Positions 1 through 8,739 of a DNA stretch of 43,623 nucleotides are shown here, piece by piece. Position numbers and translations under genes: made by a program. The DNA comes from a bacterium (lineage in GTDB: Bacteria; Patescibacteriota; Saccharimonadia; CAILAD01; BJGX01). The notes beneath the pieces were generated by a model. That model had not been told where the DNA came from, made no database searches, and saw nothing but the letters and a program-made list of their open reading frames with translations. The stretch lies in the NCBI GenBank assembly GCA_023261595.1, contig JAHFOQ010000007.1, positions 1-43,623 of the forward strand, in the 5' to 3' direction. Numbering within the stretch: the first letter of the stretch is position 1; each line of letters begins with the position of its first letter.

Positions 1-1104
1 AAAAAAGGAACCGTTTGTAACATTAGCGTTTAATGCGTTAGCAATAGAGATAGTACCTGTGCCAGGATTTTCAATTAAACCTCCGACACCACTGGCAGTA
101 CTTATTGTGCCGCTATCATTGTTCTTTAGAAGCCCAAAAGTACCTGCAGCGGCATTAATAGTTCCGCTTGAGTTATTGAACGTATAGCCCAATACCCCAG
201 CCATAAGATTGATATTGCCAGTTCCTTCATGAATAGCTAGGCCGGTCTCACCCGCCAATCCACCATAGTTCTGTGGATTTCCACTCATTATCTCACCAGC
301 ATGGTATCCGCCAGTAAATAGCTCCGATACAGCTGATTGACCAAGATTGACAAAATATTCAGATGAGGCACCGGAGTAATAGTTGTATCCAGGAGTCAAC
401 GAAGTTACTACTTCTTGGGTACCGTTCACACGAATAATAGGTGTGCCGGTAAGTGGTGTAAGAATACTTGGATTATCTATTGCAGAAACATTTCCGAATG
501 CAGTGTGCCCTGTAAAATGCCCTGTACCATTTACATCTAGTGTAGTAACTGGTGATGGATTATTTATACCCACCTGACCGTTAGCCGTTACATTAACCAT
601 GGAGTATCCTGTTGCATTCTGCAGTTGCAGCAAGTCTACTGCTTGGTCACTATTACCACGTATAGTACCACCGACAACGTATGGGCTACTTGGCTGAATT
701 ACAAATTCTTTCGCACTCTGTAATAGGGTTGAATTACAAATTACCTGGGCACTACATCCGCCCGTATAATAATTGGTAAAATAATCTCCAGCCCCGTTCG
801 AAATACTTACATTAGAATTCTGATCTGACGTAATAGTACCAGTAACATGTAAATCACCATTAATTGTAGCGCTGCCTTCAACAGTAAGTTGACCTGTGGT
901 AGTAGTCACCCCTTGCTTTAAGTAGTCTCCCGTATCAATTCTGCCAGAGTAATTTCTCGAACTTAAATCATCAATCTTAGCCGTGTATTGTTTCCACCAA
1001 AAAAACAAAATTACTAAAATAATTCCTGTGGTTATAAGTAATAACCAAGTAGTAACTTTTAACCAAGTTGGTGTAACAATTTCTTCTACCTGTTCTTCGG
1101 GCAT
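1..1104 (-). CDS. Anchored fibrous surface protein, C-terminus cut off by window edge
   Basis: This ORF is missing from the ORF track because it has no stop inside the window; 368 codons are open from ATG 1104 to base 1. A short cytosolic start (MPEEQVEEIV) leads to one membrane span at about residues 13-34 ending in FFWW, followed by a long Gly/Thr/Asn/Ser-rich exterior. The exterior carries the tail-fibre-like phrase GQVGINNPSPVTTLDVNG, often seen just before S74 or fibre domains. The start is fixed because the codon one step further upstream of ATG 1104 is a TGA. It lies directly downstream of a paralogue with the same anchor and promoter. It is probably a host-contact or cell-surface fibre. 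The C-terminal domain is unseen, so the function stays open. Confidence 0.7.
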   Translation of the reverse strand, partial: MPEEQVEEIVTPTWLKVTTWLLLITTGIILVILFFWWKQYTAKIDDLSSRNYSGRIDTGDYLKQGVTTTTGQLTVEGSATINGDLHVTGTITSDQNSNVSISNGAGDYFTNYYTGGCSAQVICNSTLLQSAKEFVIQPSSPYVVGGTIRGNSDQAVDLLQLQNATGYSMVNVTANGQVGINNPSPVTTLDVNGTGHFTGHTAFGNVSAIDNPSILTPLTGTPIIRVNGTQEVVTSLTPGYNYYSGASSEYFVNLGQSAVSELFTGGYHAGEIMSGNPQNYGGLAGETGLAIHEGTGNINLMAGVLGYTFNNSSGTINAAAGTFGLLKNNDSGTISTASGVGGLIENPGTGTISIANALNANVTNGSFF

Positions 1105-1130
1105 ATACTTCACACTTCTCTTATACTAAT

Positions 1131-1160
1131 AGTATAGAGGTTATGGTTATACAGCGTCAA
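1131..1160 (-). promoter_or_regulatory. Sigma70-type promoter of the first surface gene
   Basis: The minus strand reads TTGACG (1155-1160), an 18-nt spacer, then TATACT (1131-1136). The same spacer sequence (CATAACCATAACCTC), -10 and leader occur upstream of the paralogue at 3176, so the promoter was copied together with the anchor-coding segment. Confidence 0.7.
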
Positions 1161-1169
1161 GCAAAGGGT

Positions 1170-3176
1170 CTACGGATTCACTACAGATGAGGACGGAGGG
1201 GTAGAAGGTATCTGCTGTTTCTTAAGTTCTTTCACCTCAGCTTCGAGAGCATCTATACGCTGTTCGTGATCATCTACAACTCCACTAAGTTTTTTAAGAT
1301 CTGCTGTGAGAGTATCAAGTTGTAGACCTTTATCTACTAATTGCTTGTTTATCTGATCTAGTTTGCCATTTTGTTCTTGAATAGCAGACACAATGTATGG
1401 AATCATACCTTCTTTATTCAAATTAAGATAGCCGTTAACATCTTTGCCTACCAAATCGGGTAGTATTTTTTGTACTTCTTGGGCAATAAATCCTGCAATA
1501 GGGGCGGAATCTGGGCTTGATCTAAAATTATAGGTAACTCCTCTTAACTGCATAATTGTATCAAGACTATCATTAAGTGTAACGATATTTGTTTTAAGTC
1601 GCTCATCCGAAGTACAATTCCAACCACCGGGGCCAGAGGTATCCACAATACAAGTCTGGGTAGTTCCGGTAAATGCTGCTGTGGTATCAGTTGAAGTATC
1701 GGTAACTTCAAAACGATGAGTAGGATTGGCTTGGTTTATACCTACCTTACCACCAAATAATCCAATAACATTCGCATTGCTCATTGTTACCGGTGTAGTG
1801 TCGTCTACATTCAGGCCAAACGAATTATCGGCAGTTGCATCAATCGTTAAGTTTTGGCCAATAGCGAATGATTTATCTCCATTTATTTGAATACCGACCC
1901 CCATACCTAAAGAGTTTTCACCGCTAATTCCACTGCTTTTACCAATTAACGCTGCAAAACCATTGCCGGTAACGGTATTGCTTTCACCTAATACAAGTAC
2001 ATCTGGAGCTGTGACATTATTATCATTACCTACTACAAAAATATTTTCTTGGCGAATTAAGCGCTGTACTGGACATATAAGAGCGTCCGAGCTAAGACAT
2101 AGCTCTTCGCCGACGACATTATTTTTCCCTATTGCTGTTGAGTGATTAGATTCCAGGTCATTACATTCACCAACGTTAAAACTATTATCTCCCTCTGTTT
2201 TTGTAAAACAGGTACCTGGTCCAAAAAAATTCAATCTACCTAGTCCAATACTGGCTGAGTAGGTACCGTTCATCTGGTTTAGCCCACCAAGAGCTATATT
2301 GCCTGTTCCCCCATTACCATAATTGTGATCTGGATCTGCTACAAGTGGTCCAATAACATTAAATGCTCCAAGGCTCGTACTAAACTGTCCTTCAACATCG
2401 CTTAATGCCCCAATAGCCACCGATAATGGACCTCTTGCAGCAACATCATAACCAATTGCCATAGAGCTTAAGCCAATATTGGCATCGTCCCATAATGTAC
2501 CTGCAGCAAAATTATTACCACCATATGGACTAAAATCTAAGGGATAATCATCAATTTCGCCAGCTCTTAGAGCAACTTTTTTCGGGTACCAAAACAATCT
2601 GTTTCCTGGCCCACTAATGCTTATTGGATTTCCTGGGCCTTCTTGCAAACTCAATACATCCGCAAATGCACCTACTGCAATTAAGCTTCCATTATTTGCA
2701 GATGCATCTAAATACAGGTCATATCCACCTTGTGGGATAGAAGTATTGTGTAACAGTGGATTAACCCCCATCTCTAGAGTGGAGCCAGCGAGTACCACAC
2801 CATTTTGCGCATACGCTACACCTACACCTCCGCTCGCGCCAGAAGTTCCTGTTGATCCGTTAATTCCGGTATTTCCGGCTGGTCCCTGTGGACCTACAGC
2901 AGGTTGTAGCTGTGATGCAAGATTACCTATAACTCCCGATAAATCTACACTATTTCCATTAGATAGTGACAATTCGGTTCCGTTGAGTTTTAGGTCTTGC
3001 CGTTTCATTGAAGACGAAGTATCGCTACTTATTCCATCTGACTTAAGAACAGAAAAGTATTTTTGCCACCAGAAAAAGAGAATTATTAAAATAATTCCAG
3101 TGGTTATCAGTAACAACCAAGTTGTAATTTTCAACCAAGTTGGGGTAACAATCTCTGCTACCTGTTCTTCGGGCAT
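1170..3176 (-). CDS. Tail-fibre-like surface protein with peptidase S74 chaperone domain
   Basis: About 668 residues. Domains in order: membrane anchor (residues about 13-34); a short collagen-like run (GPQGPAGNTG and following triplets); a beta-roll region resembling YadA/Hep-type heads (SMAIGYDVAARGPLSVAIGA, SFAIGQN); VGINQANPTHRFEV; an S74 intramolecular chaperone domain starting at SDERLKTNI (about residue 523), with GFIAQEVQKILPDLV; a heptad-rich coiled coil (about 600-655); and a Pro/Ser tail. S74 domains trimerise fibres and often cut themselves off at the first Ser. ATG 3176 is preferred to the track's GTG 3185 because the paralogue has a stop just upstream of the matching ATG. A trimeric adhesin that contacts other cells is likely but not shown. 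Confidence 0.8.
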   Translation of the reverse strand: MPEEQVAEIVTPTWLKITTWLLLITTGIILIILFFWWQKYFSVLKSDGISSDTSSSMKRQDLKLNGTELSLSNGNSVDLSGVIGNLASQLQPAVGPQGPAGNTGINGSTGTSGASGGVGVAYAQNGVVLAGSTLEMGVNPLLHNTSIPQGGYDLYLDASANNGSLIAVGAFADVLSLQEGPGNPISISGPGNRLFWYPKKVALRAGEIDDYPLDFSPYGGNNFAAGTLWDDANIGLSSMAIGYDVAARGPLSVAIGALSDVEGQFSTSLGAFNVIGPLVADPDHNYGNGGTGNIALGGLNQMNGTYSASIGLGRLNFFGPGTCFTKTEGDNSFNVGECNDLESNHSTAIGKNNVVGEELCLSSDALICPVQRLIRQENIFVVGNDNNVTAPDVLVLGESNTVTGNGFAALIGKSSGISGENSLGMGVGIQINGDKSFAIGQNLTIDATADNSFGLNVDDTTPVTMSNANVIGLFGGKVGINQANPTHRFEVTDTSTDTTAAFTGTTQTCIVDTSGPGGWNCTSDERLKTNIVTLNDSLDTIMQLRGVTYNFRSSPDSAPIAGFIAQEVQKILPDLVGKDVNGYLNLNKEGMIPYIVSAIQEQNGKLDQINKQLVDKGLQLDTLTADLKKLSGVVDDHEQRIDALEAEVKELKKQQIPSTPPSSSVVNP

Positions 3177-3202
3177 ATATTCCACATTTCTCTTATAGCA
3201 AT

Positions 3203-3232
3203 AGTATAGAGGTTATGGTTATGAAAGGTCAA
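3203..3232 (-). promoter_or_regulatory. Sigma70-type promoter of the S74 surface gene
   Basis: The minus strand reads TTGACC (3227-3232), an 18-nt spacer, then TATACT (3203-3208). It begins about 10 nt after the ftsH stop with no terminator in between, so some ftsH read-through is possible. It is nearly identical to the promoter at 1131-1160. Confidence 0.7.
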
Positions 3233-3241
3233 ATAAATAGT

Positions 3242-5068
3242 TTACGATTTTTTACGTACTGCTCTATCGATTGGAGCAAACAATTTTGCAAAGGCAGGAC
3301 CTTCGAGAGTTTCTTTTTCAATGAGAGTCTTAGCGATAAGATCAAGTTTTTTGCGATTCTTGCGAATAGTATCTTCGGCTTTCTTGCTTGCTTCATTAAT
3401 AAGCTTAGCAACTTCGCCGTCAATTACTGCAGCCATTTCTTCTGAATAGTTTCTGCCTTCACCCATACTCCGCCCTAAGAAAACCGATCCGTCTCCATCA
3501 CCAAAGAAACGGTTTTTAAGTTTTTCGCTCATACCATATTCTGTAACCATTCGTTTTGCCAATTCGTTTGCATGTTTAAGGTCGCTTTCAGCACCAGTAG
3601 TAATATTTTCTTCTCCAAAAACGAGTTTTTCTGCACTACGTCCACCAAGGCTCATGGCAAGATCATCTTTAAAGTCAGCTATTGAATGTAAATGTTTATC
3701 TTCTTCTGGCAGACTCCACGTTACCCCGCCAGCCATACCGCGGCTCACAATAGATACTTTATGTACAGGATGACATTTTGGCAATAAGTGGCTGAGTAAT
3801 GCGTGGCCTGCTTCATGATAAGCAGTCAATTTCTTTTCTTCATCATTAAGAATATGGCTTTTACGTTCTGGGCCAAGCGCAATCTTTTCTACAGCTTCAT
3901 GGAAATCAGCTTGAACAAGTTTTTTACGATTTGAACGAGCTGCAAAAATAGCTGCTTCATTAGCAATATTAGCTAGGTCTGCACCAGACACACCTGGTGT
4001 TTTACGGGCAATTTCACCTAGTTTAACTGAATTATCGAGCGGTTTATTCTTGGTATGTACTTCTAGTATTTGTTCTCGAGCTTTCATGTCGGGAGCATCG
4101 AGAGTAATACGTCGATCGAATCGACCGGGACGAAGTAACGCTGGGTCAAGAACATCTGGTCGGTTAGTAGCTGCCATTACAATCACATTTGTACCTTGTT
4201 CGAAACCATCCATTTCTACTAAGATTTGGTTTAGGGTTTGTTCGCGCTCATCATGACCACCACCAAGGCCAGCACCACGCTGACGACCTACTGCATCAAT
4301 CTCATCAATAAATATAATACATGGAGCATTCTTTTTTGCTTTCCCGAACAGGTCGCGCACACGGCTTGCACCAACCCCAACAAACATTTCTACAAACTCA
4401 GAACCAGAAATAGAAAAGAATGGAACATCGGCTTCGCCTGCTACTGCTCGAGCCAGAAGTGTTTTACCGGTGCCAGGAGATCCAAATAGCAACACACCTT
4501 TTGGAATCTTTGCTCCTAGTGCTTCGAATTTAGCAGGGTACTTTAGGAACTCAACGATTTCTTCTAGTTCAGTTTTAGCTTCGATTGCACCTGCAACATC
4601 GCTAAACTTAACTTTTTCTTTTTCTAAACCAAATACGCGGGCTTTACTTTTACCAAAGCTCATAGCTTGGTTATTGCTTCCCTGTGCTTGACGCATAATA
4701 AAGTAAAAGAACCCGATAATAAGTGCAATAGGTAAGACGGTTAGGAGAAAATCGAATATTTTTGTAAGACCAGTTTCGGTGTTTTTCGCCTCAACCTTTA
4801 TCTTTGTATAATCGATACCATAATCTTTAAGAGTTGTATTTGATTCTTTTAGGCTTTCTTCTTTCGTGCCATCTTTTAATGTAATGGTAAGGTTATCACC
4901 TGAGACATCTATTTTATCAATCTGGCCAGCATTTGCCTGTTCGATCATCTTACTAATACTAACTTGTGCAGTTTTTGGTTCACTAAAATTTGCATAAGCA
5001 AGTAACCCGCCTAGAATAACGAGCGCAGCTACAATATAAAAAACTTGTCGTGGTATTTTCTTCATCAT
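3242..5068 (-). CDS. ftsH: ATP-dependent zinc metalloprotease FtsH
   Basis: This is a 608-residue membrane-bound AAA+ protease that extracts and degrades damaged or unneeded membrane and cytosolic proteins as a hexamer. Two membrane spans (about 9-26 and 104-124) flank a small exterior domain. They are followed by Walker A GSPGTGKT (196-203), Walker B IIFIDEID, the second region of homology (RPGRFDRR) and the zinc site HEAGH (418-422). The length is normal for the family. It starts 2 nt after the tilS stop, reproducing the widespread tilS-ftsH order. Two adjacent ATG codons (5068 and 5065) could both serve as the start. Confidence 0.97.
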   Translation of the reverse strand: MMKKIPRQVFYIVAALVILGGLLAYANFSEPKTAQVSISKMIEQANAGQIDKIDVSGDNLTITLKDGTKEESLKESNTTLKDYGIDYTKIKVEAKNTETGLTKIFDFLLTVLPIALIIGFFYFIMRQAQGSNNQAMSFGKSKARVFGLEKEKVKFSDVAGAIEAKTELEEIVEFLKYPAKFEALGAKIPKGVLLFGSPGTGKTLLARAVAGEADVPFFSISGSEFVEMFVGVGASRVRDLFGKAKKNAPCIIFIDEIDAVGRQRGAGLGGGHDEREQTLNQILVEMDGFEQGTNVIVMAATNRPDVLDPALLRPGRFDRRITLDAPDMKAREQILEVHTKNKPLDNSVKLGEIARKTPGVSGADLANIANEAAIFAARSNRKKLVQADFHEAVEKIALGPERKSHILNDEEKKLTAYHEAGHALLSHLLPKCHPVHKVSIVSRGMAGGVTWSLPEEDKHLHSIADFKDDLAMSLGGRSAEKLVFGEENITTGAESDLKHANELAKRMVTEYGMSEKLKNRFFGDGDGSVFLGRSMGEGRNYSEEMAAVIDGEVAKLINEASKKAEDTIRKNRKKLDLIAKTLIEKETLEGPAFAKLFAPIDRAVRKKS

Positions 5069-5070
5069 AA

Positions 5071-6399
5071 TTAGTTCTTCTTACAAACTATCTTTACACC
5101 AGAAGGTGAATCTACTATGTGGTTCCGGCTCGCTGCTATAAATGGAATCCACACTACTTCATTCTGATTGTTTACCAGAATTGGCCAGTGTGAACGGAGT
5201 TCTCGCGGAATCTTTTTGTCTACAAAAATATCCTGTAATTTTTTACTGCCATTGAGGCCGATCGGGGCAATTCTATCACCACTTTGGCGTGAACGCACAT
5301 AGTATTTATCTGATTTTAAAATGACAGAATCAGCCCCCTGTACTGCAGAGTCAGTCATTTCAATATGAAAATGTTTATTTTGATAGGGGCTAGAATCGGT
5401 AAGCAATCGGGCAGTTTCTTCAGGAGAAAGTGGAGTTTCGGCGGTATGATATGCGATTCCTACGGTATCATATCCTACAGATAGTTGCAACCCAGATTTT
5501 AGGTTTTTACTACTCCCACTCTGACCATTTTGCCAGAATTTTACAGCTTCTTTTAAATTACTCTGGCTCAAACCTACGCCCGGCATTAATCGTTTTGCCA
5601 AAAGAGCAACGACATTTATGGCAACTGTGTCGGGTAAGTTGCGAAATCCAGTTTTTGCCATTTCCACACTTTCTGTAGTCGAATGAATCGAAAGTTCAGC
5701 AATAAGATTACTAAGTTGGGAAAAAATCTTTTCATTTAAGTCTTCTAAATGGTTTAGAACAGTATGAAAAGAATGGCGAAAATTTCGATACATTGTACTT
5801 CCAAGTGGTAGGAGCTCTTGGCGAACATAGTTTCTACTAAAGCCAACATCTGAATTACTCTCATCGACTACAAAAGGCAGGTCATGTAAGTTTGCATACG
5901 TAATAATCTCTGCCTTACTAAAAGGTAGTAATGGACGTACGATACTTCCACGTTTTGCTTTCAGGGCAGTAATTCCATCTCTTTCGGCGCCACGAATTGA
6001 ATTAAATACGGCCGTTTCAATTCGATCATCACCATGATGAGCAGTAACGATAACATCATAGTTAAGATCATTGCGTAATCTTTCGAGAAACGCATAGCGG
6101 GCAGCTCTCCACGCCGCTTCGGTTTGTGTCGTTCCCTCTTCGAGTTTTTCCAAATAAAACGGCATATTAAACGATTCAGCTAAACCCCCAACAAACTGAG
6201 CATCTCGTGCGCTTGTATGGCGAACATTATGATCTAGATGTGCAACCGTCATTTGCCAGCCATAAAAGTTTTGCAGTTCATGCAACATATTCAAAAGAGA
6301 AACAGAGTCAACTCCACCAGAAACAGCCACCACAATTTTGGACTGCGGGGGTAAAAGTTCAGTTTTCTGCAAATGGTCGTGTAGTCGCGTACTTAGCAT
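5071..6399 (-). CDS. tilS: tRNA(Ile)-lysidine synthetase
   Basis: TilS uses ATP and lysine to convert C34 of tRNA-Ile2(CAU) into lysidine, so the tRNA reads AUA and is charged with Ile. The N-type ATP pyrophosphatase loop SGGVDS lies at residues 27-32, with AHLDHNVR and VTAHHGDDRIET further on. The C-terminal TilS domain includes RSRQSGDRIAPIGLNGSKKLQDIFVD-type sequence. The track starts at 6426, but MLSTRLHDHL at 6399 fits the family better and lies 7 nt downstream of a TATAAT box. The product is 442 residues. Its likely substrate tRNA is encoded at 14916-14992. Confidence 0.95.
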   Translation of the reverse strand: MLSTRLHDHLQKTELLPPQSKIVVAVSGGVDSVSLLNMLHELQNFYGWQMTVAHLDHNVRHTSARDAQFVGGLAESFNMPFYLEKLEEGTTQTEAAWRAARYAFLERLRNDLNYDVIVTAHHGDDRIETAVFNSIRGAERDGITALKAKRGSIVRPLLPFSKAEIITYANLHDLPFVVDESNSDVGFSRNYVRQELLPLGSTMYRNFRHSFHTVLNHLEDLNEKIFSQLSNLIAELSIHSTTESVEMAKTGFRNLPDTVAINVVALLAKRLMPGVGLSQSNLKEAVKFWQNGQSGSSKNLKSGLQLSVGYDTVGIAYHTAETPLSPEETARLLTDSSPYQNKHFHIEMTDSAVQGADSVILKSDKYYVRSRQSGDRIAPIGLNGSKKLQDIFVDKKIPRELRSHWPILVNNQNEVVWIPFIAASRNHIVDSPSGVKIVCKKN

Positions 6400-6406
6400 T
6401 AGTTCT

Positions 6407-6412
6407 ATTATA
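6407..6412 (-). promoter_or_regulatory. -10 box of tilS, leaderless arrangement
   Basis: A perfect TATAAT on the minus strand ends 7 nt before ATG 6399. Transcription would begin at or within a base of the start codon, leaving no room for a ribosome binding site. No clear -35 is visible. Confidence 0.6.
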
Positions 6413-6463
6413 CCTATTTTTATCATATATATAAGAAAGATCTGATAAATCTATAGGCTCAAG

Positions 6464-6492
6464 CAAAAGGCCCGACACTAGTCGGGCTCTTT
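6464..6492 (-). terminator. Intrinsic terminator after tRNA-fMet
   Basis: The minus strand has the stem GCCCGAC / GTCGGGC with loop TAGT followed by CTTTTG, immediately downstream of the initiator tRNA. Confidence 0.7.
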
Positions 6493-6495
6493 GCT

Positions 6496-6570
6496 TGGTA
6501 GCGGGGGCAGGATTCGAACCTGCGACCTCCGGGTTATGAGCCCGACGAGCTGCCACTGCTCTACCCCGCG
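6496..6570 (-). tRNA. Initiator tRNA-fMet (CAU)
   Basis: A full cloverleaf with anticodon CAU in the loop CTCATAA. It has the initiator hallmarks: three G-C pairs at the base of the anticodon stem (GGG/CCC) and an unpaired first position (C1 opposite U72). CCA is encoded. The T arm is GCAGG-TTCGAAT-CCTGC. Length is 75 nt. Confidence 0.95.
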
Positions 6571-6650
6571 ACAAAATCTAATAATTACTACAAATACAAT
6601 AAGAAAAGGTACTGAGTACTTGGAAATTATAGCCTAAAGATGGTTAAATT

Positions 6651-7046
6651 TCAAGACCCTAACAAGAATTCGCGCCATTGTTGCCAATGGGGTTTTTCAG
6701 CTTCTATTTCTTCTTTTGTCTTCAATTCAACCTGTTGAGCTGGCTGAACTGAAGCAGAAGCAACATCGGTCTTCTGTACAATAACAACTTGTTCACCGGG
6801 TTTTTGCATACCAAGCTTATCTCGAGCTACTTTCTCTTTATAGTCAGCTGTCTGATAATAGGTTACTTTATAACCCAATTCTTCTATTTGAGACTGAAGT
6901 TGAGTAATCTGATTATCAAGCTCATCAGTTTTAGCTCGTAAATTATAGTTCTTTCCGGTCTCGTTCGTTAAAACTGCAAACATATAAATAATAATTGCTA
7001 GACCGATCCAAAATGCTAAACGAGTAAAATCAAATAGCTTACGCAT
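6651..7046 (-). CDS. DivIC/FtsB-type septum formation protein
   Basis: 131 residues: a short cytosolic N-terminus, one membrane span (about 11-27), a coiled coil (about 38-62, LRAKTDELDNQITQLQSQIE), then the family-typical segment YKEKVARDKLGMQKPGE and a variable tail. Proteins of this family sit with FtsL and FtsQ in the divisome and help switch on septal peptidoglycan synthesis. It has its own extended -10 promoter directly before the ATG. FtsB and DivIC cannot be told apart on sequence alone. Confidence 0.85.
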   Translation of the reverse strand: MRKLFDFTRLAFWIGLAIIIYMFAVLTNETGKNYNLRAKTDELDNQITQLQSQIEELGYKVTYYQTADYKEKVARDKLGMQKPGEQVVIVQKTDVASASVQPAQQVELKTKEEIEAEKPHWQQWREFLLGS

Positions 7047-7052
7047 ACAATT

Positions 7053-7061
7053 ATTTTAGCA
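7053..7061 (-). promoter_or_regulatory. Extended -10 of the DivIC/FtsB gene, leaderless arrangement
   Basis: The minus strand reads TGCTAAAAT, an extended -10 (TGn plus TAAAAT), and ends 6 nt before ATG 7046, which puts the predicted transcript start on the A of the start codon. Confidence 0.6.
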
Positions 7062-7083
7062 TATCTGGCAAAATATTAACCCG

Positions 7084-7245
7084 CTAGTGAATAACAGAAT
7101 CTACTGTTGCAGCACTTGCATATAGAACAAACGCCATACCGGCTAATGCGATGCATAAAATAGCCACTAGAATAATAGGGTCAAAATATTTCTTTTTCTT
7201 TTTAGTTAGTGCTGTTTTATTTGTTCTGCTTTTTGCGGTAGCCAT
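7084..7245 (-). CDS. Small one-pass membrane protein (53 aa)
   Basis: Too short for the ORF track. The ATG at 7245 is preceded by AAGGAAC, a reasonable ribosome binding site. The protein has a very basic N-terminus (TKKKKKYFDP), one membrane span (about 23-43, IILVAILCIALAGMAFVLYA) and a short exterior tail. It sits between tRNA-Met and the divisome gene. Family and function are not recognised. Confidence 0.6.
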   Translation of the reverse strand: MATAKSRTNKTALTKKKKKYFDPIILVAILCIALAGMAFVLYASAATVDSVIH

Positions 7246-7325
7246 TATTTGTTCCTTTTTACTATTACCCTTATGGTAACGAATTATTGCAGATTATTCA
7301 AGTTTTCAAATTGTACGTTGTTTAA

Positions 7326-7364
7326 CCAAACTAAAAAGACCACATTGTGGTCTTTTTAGTTTGG
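7326..7364 (-). terminator. Long symmetrical terminator hairpin after tRNA-Met
   Basis: A 19-bp perfect stem (CCAAACTAAAAAGACCACA and its complement) around a single unpaired base, with A/T runs within the stem. It can act in both directions. Its right end overlaps the encoded CCA of tRNA-Met by 3 nt. Confidence 0.7.
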
Positions 7365-7438
7365 TGGCTGGAGCTGGAATTGAACCAGCGACCTCAGGCT
7401 TATGAGTCCCGCGCTCTAACCAACTGAGCTACCCAGCC
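7362..7438 (-). tRNA. Elongator tRNA-Met (CAU)
   Basis: 77 nt with encoded CCA. Acceptor GGCTGGG, D arm GCTCAGTTGGTTAGAGC, anticodon loop CTCATAA, T arm GCTGG-TTCAATT-CCAGC. The GGCT start and variable loop AGGTC favour elongator Met over Ile2; the Ile2 candidate is the tRNA at 14916. The anticodon stem has an A31-G39 mismatch at its loop end, which is unusual. Confidence 0.85.
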
Positions 7439-7503
7439 AAGAATTTTTTGTTTTATTGAACCGCTTTATTTTAACAGGAACTAATCATATAGTAAATATT
7501 TTT

Positions 7504-8739
7504 CTACAGCTCTATACGCAAATGTTTTTGCAATTGAATCGGTTGTTCGGTATGTTTTTTTCGTGTCAATGAACGTTCTAAGTGTGACTGTTCACCTACC
7601 ACTTGTGTTCCACTAAAGAGCTTTATGTCTAAATTGTCTTTATAGACTAGCTCGAGCCAACTTAACTGGTTCTTTGCAATATATGTCTTCGGAAGACCAA
7701 ATTTTGCCTTGGTGGCCATAATCATTTTTGTTCCACACCCGCTATTAGCATAAAATCCATGTTCAATTTTAGTAAGTTCGGGTCGATGCGTATGACCCGT
7801 AATAACCCCTAGATTACCTTTGTGTATTTGCATTTTAGCTTCATCACGCGACGGATCATTATGATGAATCCCCGAACCTTGTCCTGGTATACCCTTGGCT
7901 CGTTTAAGAATATTTTGCAAAATTAAACCAACCACCAAAACAATAAATGCAACATTAATAAATACTGCAATTTCAGTTAGGATAATAATCTCGAGAATAT
8001 GTCTTGCATCAAAACCTGATACACGATATATTCCTAGACCAATAATAATTCGCCCAATGAGAGTAATAAGAATTGGTATTAATAACCACCAACTACGATT
8101 TAATATCTCTCTATACATTACCCTACTTGCAACAAATTTTGGAAACTGGTGCGGTTCGGCCAAATGATCAATCCCTGCCAATAATTTTCCTTGGCTTTCT
8201 TTTACAAGTGGTAATGCTTGCTGTACAAGATATTGACCAAATGGTTTGTCATAAGGATCGCGAGGATCTTCGAAAGAATTGTCTGGATCAAATCTGTGGC
8301 CATGTTCAAAATATATACTACCTTGGGGTGATGTAAGTTCAAGTGTAAAACAAAGTTGAGCAGATAAATATTTTTGCACATCTTTTTGACTCGACTTATC
8401 CCAGCCCAATTTACCATCGTGGTTACCAATTACAAAAAATACTTGGTGATTTGGTAGTTTCGCAAAATCTGCGATTGTATTGGTAAAATCGGGATGAGCC
8501 TTGAGCGCTTTAGCTATACTTGGGCGCTCACCAGCCCACATTTCTATAATGTCACCATTTAACACGATAATGCCGTGTTCGTTTTTACTACCCTCTTTTA
8601 TAGCTTTGGTCAACTCTCGTTCAACTGTTTTACTTGCAGATGTTGTATTGGCAGCTAAATGCAAATCTGAGGCAACCAATACCCAAGTATCACGGCTGAG
8701 TTGAGTTCGTAGCCTGTTTGTGACGGTTCTTATTCCCAT
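7504..8739 (-). CDS. Calcineurin-like metallophosphoesterase with membrane spans
   Basis: 411 residues. The dinuclear metal-site motifs are all present: ASDLHLA (D25, H27), GDIIEMW (about 62-68), GNHDGK (105-110), EHGHRFDPDN and ITGHTHRPE. Between the last two motifs lie two or three membrane spans (SWWLLIPILITLIGRIIIGLGIY and EIAVFINVAFIVLVVGLILQ), so the active domain is tied to the membrane. The layout recalls LpxH-like pyrophosphatases, but the substrate cannot be read from sequence. It overlaps the upstream ABC permease by 10 nt and is the last gene of that operon. Confidence 0.8.
   Translation of the reverse strand: MGIRTVTNRLRTQLSRDTWVLVASDLHLAANTTSASKTVERELTKAIKEGSKNEHGIIVLNGDIIEMWAGERPSIAKALKAHPDFTNTIADFAKLPNHQVFFVIGNHDGKLGWDKSSQKDVQKYLSAQLCFTLELTSPQGSIYFEHGHRFDPDNSFEDPRDPYDKPFGQYLVQQALPLVKESQGKLLAGIDHLAEPHQFPKFVASRVMYREILNRSWWLLIPILITLIGRIIIGLGIYRVSGFDARHILEIIILTEIAVFINVAFIVLVVGLILQNILKRAKGIPGQGSGIHHNDPSRDEAKMQIHKGNLGVITGHTHRPELTKIEHGFYANSGCGTKMIMATKAKFGLPKTYIAKNQLSWLELVYKDNLDIKLFSGTQVVGEQSHLERSLTRKKHTEQPIQLQKHLRIEL

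Noticed and set aside
1170-3176. Prophage remnant around the tail-fibre-like gene
   Set aside because: No capsid, terminase, portal, integrase or lysis gene is nearby; the gene has a cellular membrane anchor and a paralogue with the same anchor.
1963-3198. Plus-strand ORFs of 60 and 193 aa opposite the S74 gene
   Set aside because: Antisense frames of a Gly/Thr/Ser-rich gene that has recognisable domains; no promoter or ribosome site.
7326-7364. Long hairpin as a possible transposon end or repeat element
   Set aside because: Its position directly after tRNA-Met, A/T runs in the stem and lack of a second copy fit a terminator.
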